Shown: positions 15,621 to 23,300, numbered from the stretch's first letter. The stretch is 34,277 nucleotides of DNA from an uncultured Oscillospiraceae bacterium (GCA_910585265.1 CAJUCA010000034.1:1-34277); one strand, 5' to 3'. The notes: generated by a model from the letters alone, not told the origin. A program made the numbers and translations.

Positions 15621-17297
15621 TTGAAGAAAAAGCAGCCAAATAATCAAAGGATTACAGCATTATACGCCAGATTGTCCCGTGACGATGAGAAAGAGGGGAT
15701 CTCAGGGTCAATCCAAAATCAAAAGGCCATCTTGGAGAAATTTGCCAGCGACAATCATCTGCCTAATCCAAGATTTTTCTTTGATGACGGCTATTCTGGT
15801 GTCTCGTTCACCCGTCCGGCCTTCATGGAGATCATGGAACTGGCCGAACAGGGGCTTGTGGCAAACCTCGTTGTGAAAGACCACTCCCGCCTGGGCCGGA
15901 ACCGTCTTGTGGTGGGCCAACTGCTTGAAGAAGATTTTGTGCGGTTGAACGTGCGGTACATCGCTATCATGGACAACATCGACACCGCTAACGGTGTGAG
16001 CGACATCGTGCCCATGCAAGACCTCTTTAATGAATGGCACGCAAAAAATACGAGTGATAAGGTACGGAGGGTCATGCAGAGCCGTGGCAACGCCGGGATA
16101 CCTTTGACCACGAACACTCCCTTTGGCTATAAGAAAGATCCAGAGGACAAGAACAAGTGGATTGTGGATGAACCGGCAGCGGAGGTAGTACAACAGATTT
16201 TCCGAATGAGCGTGTCTGGCCTGGGGCCTACTCAAATCGCCAAGAAACTGCGCTCTGAGGGCGTATTGACCCCCAGCGAGTATCTTCACAGCATTGGCGT
16301 AAACTGCCCTGTTAAGCCCCCTGTGTACCCGCATAACTGGTGTTCCTCCACCGTGGCCGCTATTCTGGACAGGCAGGAGTACACCGGCGACACGGTGAAT
16401 TTCCGCTCGTTCAGACAATCCTTTAAGTTGAAGAAGCGGCTGGATAAACCCCAGGAGGAATGGAAGATATTCCCCGACACCCACCCCGCCATCATTGACC
16501 GGGAAACCTTTGCTCTGGTTCAAAATCTCCGCCAGCACCGCCGCAGGCCCACGAGAACGGGCATTGTCAGTATGTTCTCTGGGCTTCTCTACTGCGCCGA
16601 CTGCGGCAGTAAGCTGGGGTACAGCGCCACCAACAACTACAAGCGTGAACAGGCGTTTTTCTTTTGCTCCGCTTATCGTGGCAATTCCGATGTGTGTTCT
16701 GCCCACTTCATCCGGGAGAAAGTGGTTGCAGAATTGCTGCTTGAGGGCCTGCAAAGGCTGTTGTGGTACATCCAAGTCTACGAAAAGCGGTTCGCCCAGG
16801 AACAGATGGAACGGTTTGGCTTGCAAGAGAAAAAAGAGTTGACCGCCAGGGGCCGGGAGTTGGACAAGGCCAAGCAGCGAGTAGTGGAAATTGACCAGCT
16901 TATCCAGAAAAGCTATGAGGACATGAGCAAGGGCTTACTCTCGGAGGAACGGTTTGCCATCCTGTCTGTATCGCTGGAAGTCGAACAGAAGCAGTTGAAA
17001 GCGGCGATCCCGGAGATGGAGGCCAGCTTGGAGGCCACCACGGACAAAGCCGCTGACTTGCAGCGGTTCATTGAGCGGGCCAGACAGGTGACACGGCTGA
17101 CGGAGTTGACGCCTGAAATCGTTCACGAGTTCATTGAGAAAATCGTAGTGTTCAAGCCTGACAAGGTAGATGGCAAACGCCACCAGCGGGTGGACATCCA
17201 TTACAACACCATTGGCTTGTGGTGCGCCCCATCCCCGGAAGAAATGGAGAAGCTGTTCCAAGAGTATCTTGCAGGCCAGCGTAAAAAGACGGCGTAG
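15621..17297 (+). CDS. tnpX: Large serine recombinase TnpX
   Basis: A 558-aa site-specific recombinase that excises and inserts the transposon. The resolvase domain holds the nucleophile Ser19 in ALYARLSRDDE and later DHSRLGRNR. A recombinase domain follows, then a zinc ribbon (LYCADCG near 325, with later Cys in FFFCSAYR and DVCSAHF) and a C-terminal coiled coil (about 380-500). It is shorter than Tn4451 TnpX (about 700 aa) but in the range of related clostridial recombinases. The start is TTG at 15621 behind AAAGGAG. It is the last gene before the right end. Confidence 0.93.
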   Translation: MKKKQPNNQRITALYARLSRDDEKEGISGSIQNQKAILEKFASDNHLPNPRFFFDDGYSGVSFTRPAFMEIMELAEQGLVANLVVKDHSRLGRNRLVVGQLLEEDFVRLNVRYIAIMDNIDTANGVSDIVPMQDLFNEWHAKNTSDKVRRVMQSRGNAGIPLTTNTPFGYKKDPEDKNKWIVDEPAAEVVQQIFRMSVSGLGPTQIAKKLRSEGVLTPSEYLHSIGVNCPVKPPVYPHNWCSSTVAAILDRQEYTGDTVNFRSFRQSFKLKKRLDKPQEEWKIFPDTHPAIIDRETFALVQNLRQHRRRPTRTGIVSMFSGLLYCADCGSKLGYSATNNYKREQAFFFCSAYRGNSDVCSAHFIREKVVAELLLEGLQRLLWYIQVYEKRFAQEQMERFGLQEKKELTARGRELDKAKQRVVEIDQLIQKSYEDMSKGLLSEERFAILSVSLEVEQKQLKAAIPEMEASLEATTDKAADLQRFIERARQVTRLTELTPEIVHEFIEKIVVFKPDKVDGKRHQRVDIHYNTIGLWCAPSPEEMEKLFQEYLAGQRKKTA

Positions 17298-17341
17298 CCA
17301 TAGCTACACCGTCCCAATAGATAGAATTTCTTTACAGGTTA

Positions 17342-17384
17342 GCCTCAAGGCTGACACTTCTTTACGGAGTGTCGGCCTTGGGGC
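17342..17384. repeat. Large hairpin beside the right transposon end
   Basis: A 17-bp inverted repeat (GCCTCAAGGCTGACACT / AGTGTCGGCCTTGGGGC, two G-U type pairs) with a nine-base loop. It overlaps the 3' end of the 37-aa ORF and has no U-run on either strand. Its core resembles, in 22 of 29 positions in inverted orientation, the hairpin at 8982-9010 on the other side of the transposon. Confidence 0.7.
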
Positions 17385-17475
17385 CGCTCTCCTTCTCGCC
17401 CCAGATGTAGCCCAGGTCCTGGGACAGCAGTTCGGCCAGCTTACGCATATTCTTTTCCTGCGATTTGTGTGACAT
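17362..17475 (-). CDS. Small 37-aa hypothetical protein
   Basis: It begins with ATG after GAGGAGG and reads MSHKSQEKNMRKLAELLSQD, then LGYIWGEKESGPKADTP and a stop. The protein is charged, probably one helix. The strong ribosome site and the position in the operon gap between the bactofilin-like gene and the transposon support translation. In the same frame upstream, 13 open codons precede ATG, then a TGA (17515-17517), then 16 open codons back to an ATG at 17565, so this may be the remnant of a longer 67-residue gene. No family is recognised. Confidence 0.5.
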   Translation of the reverse strand: MSHKSQEKNMRKLAELLSQDLGYIWGEKESGPKADTP

Positions 17476-17580
17476 TTTCTTGACCTCCTCAATGTAGCAG
17501 AGGGCAGGAAGCACTCACTCCCTACCCTCCAAATTCGCCCGCAATTTCGTCATCGTGGGCTTCATATCCTTCGCTTCCGG

Positions 17581-18150
17581 CTACGCCGAAAGCTCATTCG
17601 TTTCGCCACTCCTCCTCTCCAAATTGGACCCGTTGCGCTGGGCTCCGATTTGGTAAACATTCTTGTGCCCATCCGCAGGCTCATACTCGGCGTCCACCAC
17701 CTCATCCTCATTGGGCGCGGTGAGCCGCACCCACAGCGCACGCAGGGCGGACGCCAGACAGAAGCGGAGCAGGCCCCGCTTTTTCGGCGGCAGGTGGATG
17801 GTTTCGTCCGCCGTCGCTTCGTCGATATCGCTGAGGGCCACGGTGAGCTTAGGCGTCACCACCCGGTCCGCCCCCAGGAAGCAGGACACATCGACGCCCT
17901 CCGACGCGAAGATCTGGGACGCCTCCGCCCGCTTGGCGCACAAACGCTTGCAGGTGACGCTCACGGCCTTCAGATCGTCCACCCGGATGCCGCCGGCGGA
18001 GACAGCACCCGCCTCCACAAAGCCCCGGCCGCCGATGGTCTTGGCCTTGAGCGTGCCGGTGATGGTCAGGCTGCCGTCCACCACCAGGTGTTCAGTGGTA
18101 AGGCTCATGTGGGACACTTCCATTCCCTTGGGGATATAGGTTGTTTTCAT
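17581..18150 (-). CDS. Bactofilin-like polymer-forming beta-helix protein
   Basis: A 189-aa protein. Residues about 15-115 are short repeated strands spaced by Gly (LVVDGSLTITGTLKAKTIGG, then similar turns), as in bactofilins, which build a right-handed beta-helix and polymerise. A hydrophobic/amphipathic segment (about 125-140) and a polar tail follow. The ATG at 18150 after AAGGAG is chosen over an ATG eight codons upstream. It sits 24 bases after the clamp gene. A filament-forming protein in a plasmid operon could help position or partition DNA; this is inference. Confidence 0.68.
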   Translation of the reverse strand: MKTTYIPKGMEVSHMSLTTEHLVVDGSLTITGTLKAKTIGGRGFVEAGAVSAGGIRVDDLKAVSVTCKRLCAKRAEASQIFASEGVDVSCFLGADRVVTPKLTVALSDIDEATADETIHLPPKKRGLLRFCLASALRALWVRLTAPNEDEVVDAEYEPADGHKNVYQIGAQRNGSNLERRSGETNELSA

Positions 18151-18174
18151 CGTGTTTTTCTCCTTTTTCTTCAT

Positions 18175-19278
18175 TTACGCCGCCATGCCGGCCTTCTTCA
18201 GATTGTAAGGCATCACCAGGGCGCGGTCATTCCGCCCCTCAGCCTCGACGATGATGGGGCCCAGGGATCCGGCGCTGACCTTCACGGTGACAGACGGCTC
18301 CTTTTTGAACTGCTCCATGGCGTCCGCCATGTAGTCCAGGTTGAACCCGAATTCCACATCCCCGCACCCGTCTGCGGAGACCTTTGTGGCGTACCGCTCC
18401 CCCATGCTCTCGGACAGCAAATTGCCGCCGCTGAACCGCACCACATGGGCGCGCTTCCCCCGCAGGGACTGCTTCAGGTACTTCAGCTCGGCTAGGAACT
18501 CCTGTGGGCACACCTGAAACTCCGCTTTGAACTTGTCCGGGATGGCGCGGTCTATGTTCAGCAGCTCTCCCTCGGGCAGGCGGAACAGCAGCGATGTCAC
18601 GCCGTCGGTCACTGCGGCGAACCGCTCCCCCAGCTGGACGGAGACCGTCTGATTTCCGAACAGCTTCAAATGCTCCAGCGCGTCCGGGGCTGCCATGAAG
18701 GGCCGGGGCACGTCCAGTTCCGGGTCGCTGTCCCAGGCCATGCGGTAGCCGTCCACGGCATAAACGTTTGCTCCGCTGAACTGCACCTTGCTCCGGCAGG
18801 GGCGGGCATCGTTTTTTTCCGGCAAACCCGCCGCGTACTTCACCCGCTCCACCCGGGCGTACAGCCTTGCGGCGTTGGCGGTAAACTCCTCCTGGGGCTC
18901 CCACTTCGGGCCCCTGGGAAAATCCTCGGGCAGGAACGGGTGCAGCTCGGCGGCCCGGGGGCCGCAGGACAGCGCCAGCGTGATCCGCCGCCGGTCGCCC
19001 TCGCCCTTCTCCGTCTGTTCCAGGGTCAGCTCGCCCTCAAACTGCCGGAAGGCCCGGGCGGTCTCTCGGGGCCGGTCCAGCAGAAAGGCGAATGCATCCC
19101 CCTGGGCGGGCAGCGCCGCAGACAGATAGGTTTCTATGTTGGTGGCGGTCAGGGTACAATGTCCGTCCCCGAAGCGGACCAGCACGGCGTTTAAGACGGG
19201 GATGGACGATTTGCGGATGATGCCGCTCACCCGGTCCAGCGCCTGGACAAAGGCCTTTGCGTCTACCGTTGCTCTCAT
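18175..19278 (-). CDS. DNA polymerase III beta subunit-like sliding clamp
   Basis: A 367-aa DnaN-like protein, the usual clamp length. The N-terminus has IIRKSSIPVLNAVLV, then LTATNIET, as in DnaN domain 1. The C-terminus has GPIIVEAEGRNDRALVMPYN, the usual ending just before the final strand. Middle domains diverge strongly. Such clamps hold polymerases and repair proteins on DNA through QLxLF motifs, and the Y-family polymerase at 21777-23300 carries one. The start overlaps the ThiF stop (ATGA). It is probably element-specific rather than the host clamp. Confidence 0.85.
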   Translation of the reverse strand: MRATVDAKAFVQALDRVSGIIRKSSIPVLNAVLVRFGDGHCTLTATNIETYLSAALPAQGDAFAFLLDRPRETARAFRQFEGELTLEQTEKGEGDRRRITLALSCGPRAAELHPFLPEDFPRGPKWEPQEEFTANAARLYARVERVKYAAGLPEKNDARPCRSKVQFSGANVYAVDGYRMAWDSDPELDVPRPFMAAPDALEHLKLFGNQTVSVQLGERFAAVTDGVTSLLFRLPEGELLNIDRAIPDKFKAEFQVCPQEFLAELKYLKQSLRGKRAHVVRFSGGNLLSESMGERYATKVSADGCGDVEFGFNLDYMADAMEQFKKEPSVTVKVSAGSLGPIIVEAEGRNDRALVMPYNLKKAGMAA

Positions 19279-20051
19279 GCCGCTTTCTTCCTCCTGTTTG
19301 TTTTTTGCAGCTCGGGCCGCACGTTGACAGACTGGGTGGAAAAGGTCACCTTCCGCACTGTGCTGCTGCCCGTGGCCAGAATGTTGTAGATCATGTCCAC
19401 CACTATCGTGGCCGCCGTGATGTTGGCCGCCATGCTCTGGGGGGCCGACACCGACGCCTCGGCGCAGGATAATTCCGTGGGGAACTTGTCCGTCTCCACC
19501 AGCACATCCGGGTAGACCATGCCGATGGGCGGGTAGTAGGTCTTGCCGCCCCGGCGCACGCCGCATACCACCTGGCCGGTGAACTCGCCGTTGCCGCTGT
19601 CGATGTAGATCAGCTCCTTGGCCTGGTAGAACACCCGGTGGCACAGCTGCCGGGACTTGTTGTTGTCCACCGCGCCGATGAGGATGACCTGCTCCGGCTC
19701 CCGCACGCCGTAGGCATGGCCGGGCAGCCGCATCAAATGGTATTCGGGCGTCAGCAGCGTCCGAAGCTGCTCCTCATCCTCCACGAAGGAGGGCACATAT
19801 TCCGTCTCCAGGCCGAACACGGCGGAATACCGCTCCGCCAGCACCCTGGCCTTGTTCTCCCCCTGGTCGGCGGGGGTGAAGTTCTGCCGCACCAGGTTCT
19901 TCTCCTCCACCACGTCGCCGTCGCAGAGGATGAACCGCACTGGGCGTTTCAGCGAGTACAGCAGGCGGTACAGGTGGGGCGCGATGTGTCCCCCGGTGCC
20001 GCCCACGCCCAGCATGACGATCTTCACCGGGCGGGTCTTGGAAAACTTCAT
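19275..20051 (-). CDS. ThiF/E1-like adenylating enzyme (PRTRC-type)
   Basis: A 258-aa enzyme. The nucleotide-binding loop GVGGTGG is at 15-21. DGDVVEEKNLVRQNF (44-58) carries the conserved Asp, Asn, Arg and Gln of E1 enzymes, and GAVDNN (126-131) is the second nucleotide motif. Cys186 in ELSCAEASVSAPQS is the candidate thioester site. There are no CxxC zinc pairs, as in PRTRC ThiF proteins rather than MoeB. It would activate the C-terminus of a ubiquitin-like protein with ATP. Its start overlaps the stop of the JAB gene (ATGA), which supports joint action. Confidence 0.88.
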   Translation of the reverse strand: MKFSKTRPVKIVMLGVGGTGGHIAPHLYRLLYSLKRPVRFILCDGDVVEEKNLVRQNFTPADQGENKARVLAERYSAVFGLETEYVPSFVEDEEQLRTLLTPEYHLMRLPGHAYGVREPEQVILIGAVDNNKSRQLCHRVFYQAKELIYIDSGNGEFTGQVVCGVRRGGKTYYPPIGMVYPDVLVETDKFPTELSCAEASVSAPQSMAANITAATIVVDMIYNILATGSSTVRKVTFSTQSVNVRPELQKTNRRKKAA

Positions 20052-21448
20052 GAGTCGATCCTCCGATACCGAAGCCGCTCAGCCCGAGGATGCAGTAACG
20101 GCAGGGCTTCCCTGTGCAGCGGCTGTACCTGGTTCCGCCATTCGGCGGGGAACACCGCGCCAAAGCTCTCCAGCACACACCCAGGGGGCAGCGTCAGGTA
20201 GGTGCCGCCGCAGGACATCCGCACCGTGATATCGGGGAAGAACTTGTCCAGGCGGCCCACCACGATGTAGATGCGGGTGGCCTGCTCATCCTCATCGTCC
20301 ACCGGGGAGAACTTGGCCTCCATGCTGTTGTGGCTGTGAATGTCGATGTAGTGGAGGTAGCGATCCTCCGGCAGATCCTCCTGAGTCAGGTCGGCGTCGA
20401 TGTGGGCCTTGGTCACCCGCTGTTTCGGGATGTGCGCCACAAATTTCTCCTCCTGTTTGTCCCAGAAAATATGGGCCATGGCCTCAAACTGCTCCACGCC
20501 CTTCATGTAACAGCGGAAAAAGGAGATGATCTGGGCCAGCAGTTCCATAGGTACCAACGGAAGGGCCGGGGTAAACCCGGCCCTGACCGATTCCAGGTCG
20601 ATCACGCAGTCTTTGGGGGCGATGAATTCGCCCAGCTCGTTTTTGCGCAGCTCGTACACCCTGCCGTCCCCGCCGGGGATGGCGCAGATGGTTTTGTCTG
20701 ACGCCCGGGCTTCCTCCAGCGAGGCGAACACGCCCTTATAGGCGGCGATCCCCTTGCTCTGGGCGGTGACCTTGGGCTTCACCAGGCAGTCCGGGTTCTT
20801 GTCCTTGGCCTTTTTGAGGTTGTCCAGGAAGGGCTTGGACAGCTCGATCTCCTTCTTGATGGCGGCGATGGTGGTGCCCTTGGGGTCGGTGATGGCCTTC
20901 ACCGTCTTGCCGTACTCCACCGTCCAGGACACCTTTTTGCCCTCGCCCAGCTCGGGGAAGTCCTCCGACTTGGCGATGCGAAGCTCCTCAAAGGTCATGC
21001 CGGGGTCGGTGATGTCCTCCCGGGCGCTGCCATAGAGAAACACCGGGGCCTTCTCAAACAGGGACTTGGCCGCTTTCTGTTCAGTCTTGGCCTCCTGCTC
21101 CGCCATAGCGGCGGCCAGGGGGTCGATGTCCAATACCGGTTGCGCCGCCGGAGCCTGGGACACCGCCACAGGCGCGGGGGCCGGGGCAGGCTGTACTACC
21201 GGGGCCGGGGCGGGTGGAATGGGCTGGACATTCTGGAACGCAGGCTGTTGTGCCACCGGGGGCACGGGTTGGGGCTGCGCCGGGGGCACAGGTGCGGCAG
21301 GCGGGGCCTGCTGGGCCAACGCTGCCTCGAAGGGGTTCACGCTGCTGGGGGTGGTGCCGCCGGACGCGCCGCCAAAGATGGAGGCGATGTCCAGGCCGTC
21401 GCCGGTCATCTCGGTAAAGGGGAATCCGCTGTTGTTGGGCTCACTCAT
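20048..21448 (-). CDS. JAMM/JAB isopeptidase with possible ubiquitin-like domain
   Basis: A 466-aa protein. Order: N-terminal tail (1-40), Pro/Ala/Gln-rich linker (41-108), an alpha/beta region (134-290), and a JAB domain (about 298-425). The zinc motif is perfect: HSH at 371-373, seven residues, then S381-P-V-D384, with Glu322 (FEAMA) as the upstream catalytic Glu. Residues 134-186 run PVFLY...TFEELR...FPEL...VSWTVEYGKTVK, a pattern close to the one I recall for PRTRC protein C, the prokaryotic ubiquitin-like family. The ATG at 21448 follows GAGGAG; the 20 codons upstream are leader. It is the first gene of the operon. Confidence 0.82.
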   Translation of the reverse strand: MSEPNNSGFPFTEMTGDGLDIASIFGGASGGTTPSSVNPFEAALAQQAPPAAPVPPAQPQPVPPVAQQPAFQNVQPIPPAPAPVVQPAPAPAPVAVSQAPAAQPVLDIDPLAAAMAEQEAKTEQKAAKSLFEKAPVFLYGSAREDITDPGMTFEELRIAKSEDFPELGEGKKVSWTVEYGKTVKAITDPKGTTIAAIKKEIELSKPFLDNLKKAKDKNPDCLVKPKVTAQSKGIAAYKGVFASLEEARASDKTICAIPGGDGRVYELRKNELGEFIAPKDCVIDLESVRAGFTPALPLVPMELLAQIISFFRCYMKGVEQFEAMAHIFWDKQEEKFVAHIPKQRVTKAHIDADLTQEDLPEDRYLHYIDIHSHNSMEAKFSPVDDEDEQATRIYIVVGRLDKFFPDITVRMSCGGTYLTLPPGCVLESFGAVFPAEWRNQVQPLHREALPLLHPRAERLRYRRIDS

Positions 21449-21480
21449 AATCTTTTCTCCTCTCGTGTTTGGGGACAAAA

Positions 21481-21528
21481 AAGGACCGTGAACCGCCCCA
21501 CGGGGCAACTCACAGTCTTCTCGTCCTT
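21481..21528 (-). terminator. Terminator-like attenuator in the leader of the JAB-E1-clamp operon
   Basis: On the minus strand AAGGAC...GTGA...GCCCC-GT-GGGGC...TCAC...GTCCTT forms three nested stems and runs straight into TTTT (six Ts in all). It lies about 33 bases upstream of the first ATG at 21448, so transcription must pass it to reach the operon. That placement fits attenuation or anti-termination. Confidence 0.7.
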
Positions 21529-21603
21529 GGTATTTTGTTCTTCCAGGCCGTTTCGGTCCGGCGGAGGGCAGACTTCACCCCTTTCCACGCCGTTCCTCCC
21601 TCG

Positions 21604-21631
21604 CTTACTCCGCCCTAACTTACTCCGCCCT
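21604..21631. repeat. Two direct copies of CTTACTCCGCCCT
   Basis: CTTACTCCGCCCT occurs at 21604-21616 and 21619-21631, 15 bases apart, between the divergent JAB and polymerase genes. On the minus strand they follow a possible -10 box (TACAAT, 21650-21645). They could bind a regulator; two copies are too few to call iterons. Confidence 0.5.
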
Positions 21632-21670
21632 GAAATACAAGTCCATTGTACCATGCCGGGGCGCAGGCGG

Positions 21671-21693
21671 ATAGGTGGAGGGGGTCCACCTAT
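21671..21693 (+). terminator. 9-bp hairpin followed by TTTT
   Basis: ATAGGTGGA-GGGGG-TCCACCTAT is a perfect stem followed by TTTTAAT on the plus strand. No plus-strand gene lies directly upstream, so it may insulate the divergent region or be an operator rather than end a transcript. Confidence 0.45.
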
Positions 21694-21699
21694 TTTAAT

Positions 21700-21736
21700 C
21701 GAACATATGGACAGCCCGCTTTCCGTAGTGTATAAT
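21700..21736 (+). promoter_or_regulatory. Promoter of the Y-family polymerase with SOS-like half site
   Basis: TGGACA (21708-21713), a 17-base spacer and TATAAT (21731-21736) form a strong promoter. CGAACATATGGACA (21700-21713) overlaps the -35 box; its first ten bases match the Firmicutes LexA box CGAAC-N4-GTTCG, but the second half is degenerate. A further GTTCG lies at 21739-21743. This suggests DNA-damage control. Confidence 0.65.
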
Positions 21737-21776
21737 AAGTTCGGACTGTGGGACGATGGTAAGGGGGGTGCCGGAT

Positions 21777-23300
21777 ATGAAAGAGCGCGTTTATTTTGCC
21801 ATAGATCTTCGCAGCTTTTACGCTTCCGTGGAGTGCATCGAGCGCAAGCTGGACCCCCTGACCACCAATCTGGTGGTGGCGGACAAGAGCCGTACTGATA
21901 AAACCATCTGTCTGGCGGTGACGCCCTCGCTGAAAGCCTACGGCATCTCCGGCCGGGCGCGGCTGTTCGAGGTGGTACAGCGGGTGGCGGAGGTGAACGC
22001 ACAGCGTCAGCAGAAAGCGCCCGGGCGGCAGTTCACCGGCTCCTCCTGGCATGACCCGGATGTGAAAGAGCACCCGGAGCTGGCCCTGGATTACCTGGTG
22101 GCCCCGCCCCGGATGGCCCACTATATCGAATGGAGCACGAAAATTTATAACGTCTATCTGAAATATGTGGCCCCTTCTGATATAAGCGCATACTCCATCG
22201 ACGAAGTGCTGATGGACGTGACCAACTACCTGCCCACCTACAAGCTCACCCCCAGGGAGCTGGCCCGGAAGATCGTGCTGGATGTGCTGGACACCACCGG
22301 CATCACCGCCACGGCAGGCATTGGCACCAACCTCTATCTGGCGAAGGCGGCCATGGATATCTGGGCCAAGCACACCAAGCCGGACAGGAGCGGCGTTCGT
22401 ATCGCGGCCATGGACGAGATGAGCTACCGTCGCCTGCTGTGGGACCACCGCCCCCTCACCGACTTCTGGCGGGTGGGACCGGGCTACGCCAAAAAGCTGG
22501 AGGCACAGGGGCTCTACACCATGGGGGATATTGCCCGGTGCTCCATCGGCAAGCCAACCGACTATTATAATGAAGAGCTTCTTTACAAAATGTTCGGTGT
22601 GAACGCAGAGATATTGGTGGATCATGCATGGGGGTATGAGCCGGTGGCTATGGCCGACATCAAGGCGTACAAGCCCGAGACGAAAAGCATCGGCTCCGGC
22701 CAGGTGCTCACCTGTCCCTACTCCTTTGATAAGGCCCGGATGGTGGCCTGGGAGATGGCGGACCAGCTTGCCCTGGATTTGGTGGGCCAGCGGCTGGCCA
22801 CCAACCAGCTCACGCTGACCGTGGGCTATGACATTGACAACCTGCGCGATTCTCAGCGCCGGAAGCAGTACCACGGCGAGGTCAAGACGGACCGCTATGG
22901 ACGGCAGATCCCCAAACACGCCCACGGCACCGCCAACCTGGAGGAGTATACCGCTTCCTCCAAACGCATCACGGCGGCGATCCTGGAGCTGTATGACCGA
23001 ATTGTGGACAAGAACCTGCTGATCCGGCGAATGAATCTCACCGCCAACCGGGTGATGGATGAAAACGACCTTCCCGCCGAATCCGCCATAGAACAGCTTG
23101 ACCTGTTCACCGACTACGCCGATGCTCAGGCCAAAAAGGAAGCTGAGGCGGCGGAGCTGGCCCGGGAGCGGAAGCTCCAGGAGGCCATGCTGGGCATCAA
23201 AAGCAAGTACGGCAAAAACGCCATTTTGAAAGGGACGAACCTTGTGGACGGCGCTACCGCCGCCGACCGCAATGGCCGTATTGGGGGGCACAAAGCGTAA
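21777..23300 (+). CDS. Y-family translesion DNA polymerase (UvrX/ImpB type)
   Basis: A 507-aa error-prone polymerase. The catalytic residues are Asp10 in FAIDLRSFYASVE and Asp142-Glu143 in YSIDEVLMDVT. The little-finger domain follows, then a clamp-binding motif QLDLF at 440-444 and a charged tail. QL(S/D)LF is the standard beta-clamp contact, and the element encodes its own clamp. The ATG at 21777 follows AAGGGGGGTG; an upstream ATG at 21756 is less well placed. YolD-like and DUF4317 genes follow. Firmicute plasmids and prophages often carry such a UvrX-YolD pair. Confidence 0.92.
   Translation: MKERVYFAIDLRSFYASVECIERKLDPLTTNLVVADKSRTDKTICLAVTPSLKAYGISGRARLFEVVQRVAEVNAQRQQKAPGRQFTGSSWHDPDVKEHPELALDYLVAPPRMAHYIEWSTKIYNVYLKYVAPSDISAYSIDEVLMDVTNYLPTYKLTPRELARKIVLDVLDTTGITATAGIGTNLYLAKAAMDIWAKHTKPDRSGVRIAAMDEMSYRRLLWDHRPLTDFWRVGPGYAKKLEAQGLYTMGDIARCSIGKPTDYYNEELLYKMFGVNAEILVDHAWGYEPVAMADIKAYKPETKSIGSGQVLTCPYSFDKARMVAWEMADQLALDLVGQRLATNQLTLTVGYDIDNLRDSQRRKQYHGEVKTDRYGRQIPKHAHGTANLEEYTASSKRITAAILELYDRIVDKNLLIRRMNLTANRVMDENDLPAESAIEQLDLFTDYADAQAKKEAEAAELARERKLQEAMLGIKSKYGKNAILKGTNLVDGATAADRNGRIGGHKA

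Larger units (their letters stand above)
9018..17335 (+). mobile_element. Tn4451/Tn4453-like mobilizable transposon with four-gene cargo
   Basis: Gene content (TnpV, cargo, MobC, MobA, TnpW, TnpX large serine recombinase) matches the Tn4451 family, which excises as a circle and targets GA dinucleotides. All its genes run on the plus strand, opposite to the interrupted operon. Ends are approximate: the left is near 9018-9045, just beyond the 129-aa gene, and the right is in the 40 bases after TnpX (17298-17340). Several GA steps occur at each side, so the exact core cannot be fixed by eye. The region between TnpV and MobC is visibly A+T richer than both the transposon genes and the flanks. Confidence 0.85.

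Noticed and set aside
15708..16826. 372-aa minus-strand open frame
   Set aside because: Antisense to tnpX, which is clearly coding.
21604..21631. Replication iterons
   Set aside because: Only two copies and no adjacent replication initiator gene; kept as a plain repeat.
21690..23291. 533-aa minus-strand open frame
   Set aside because: Antisense to the Y-family polymerase, whose catalytic motifs are intact; no motif in the antisense product.
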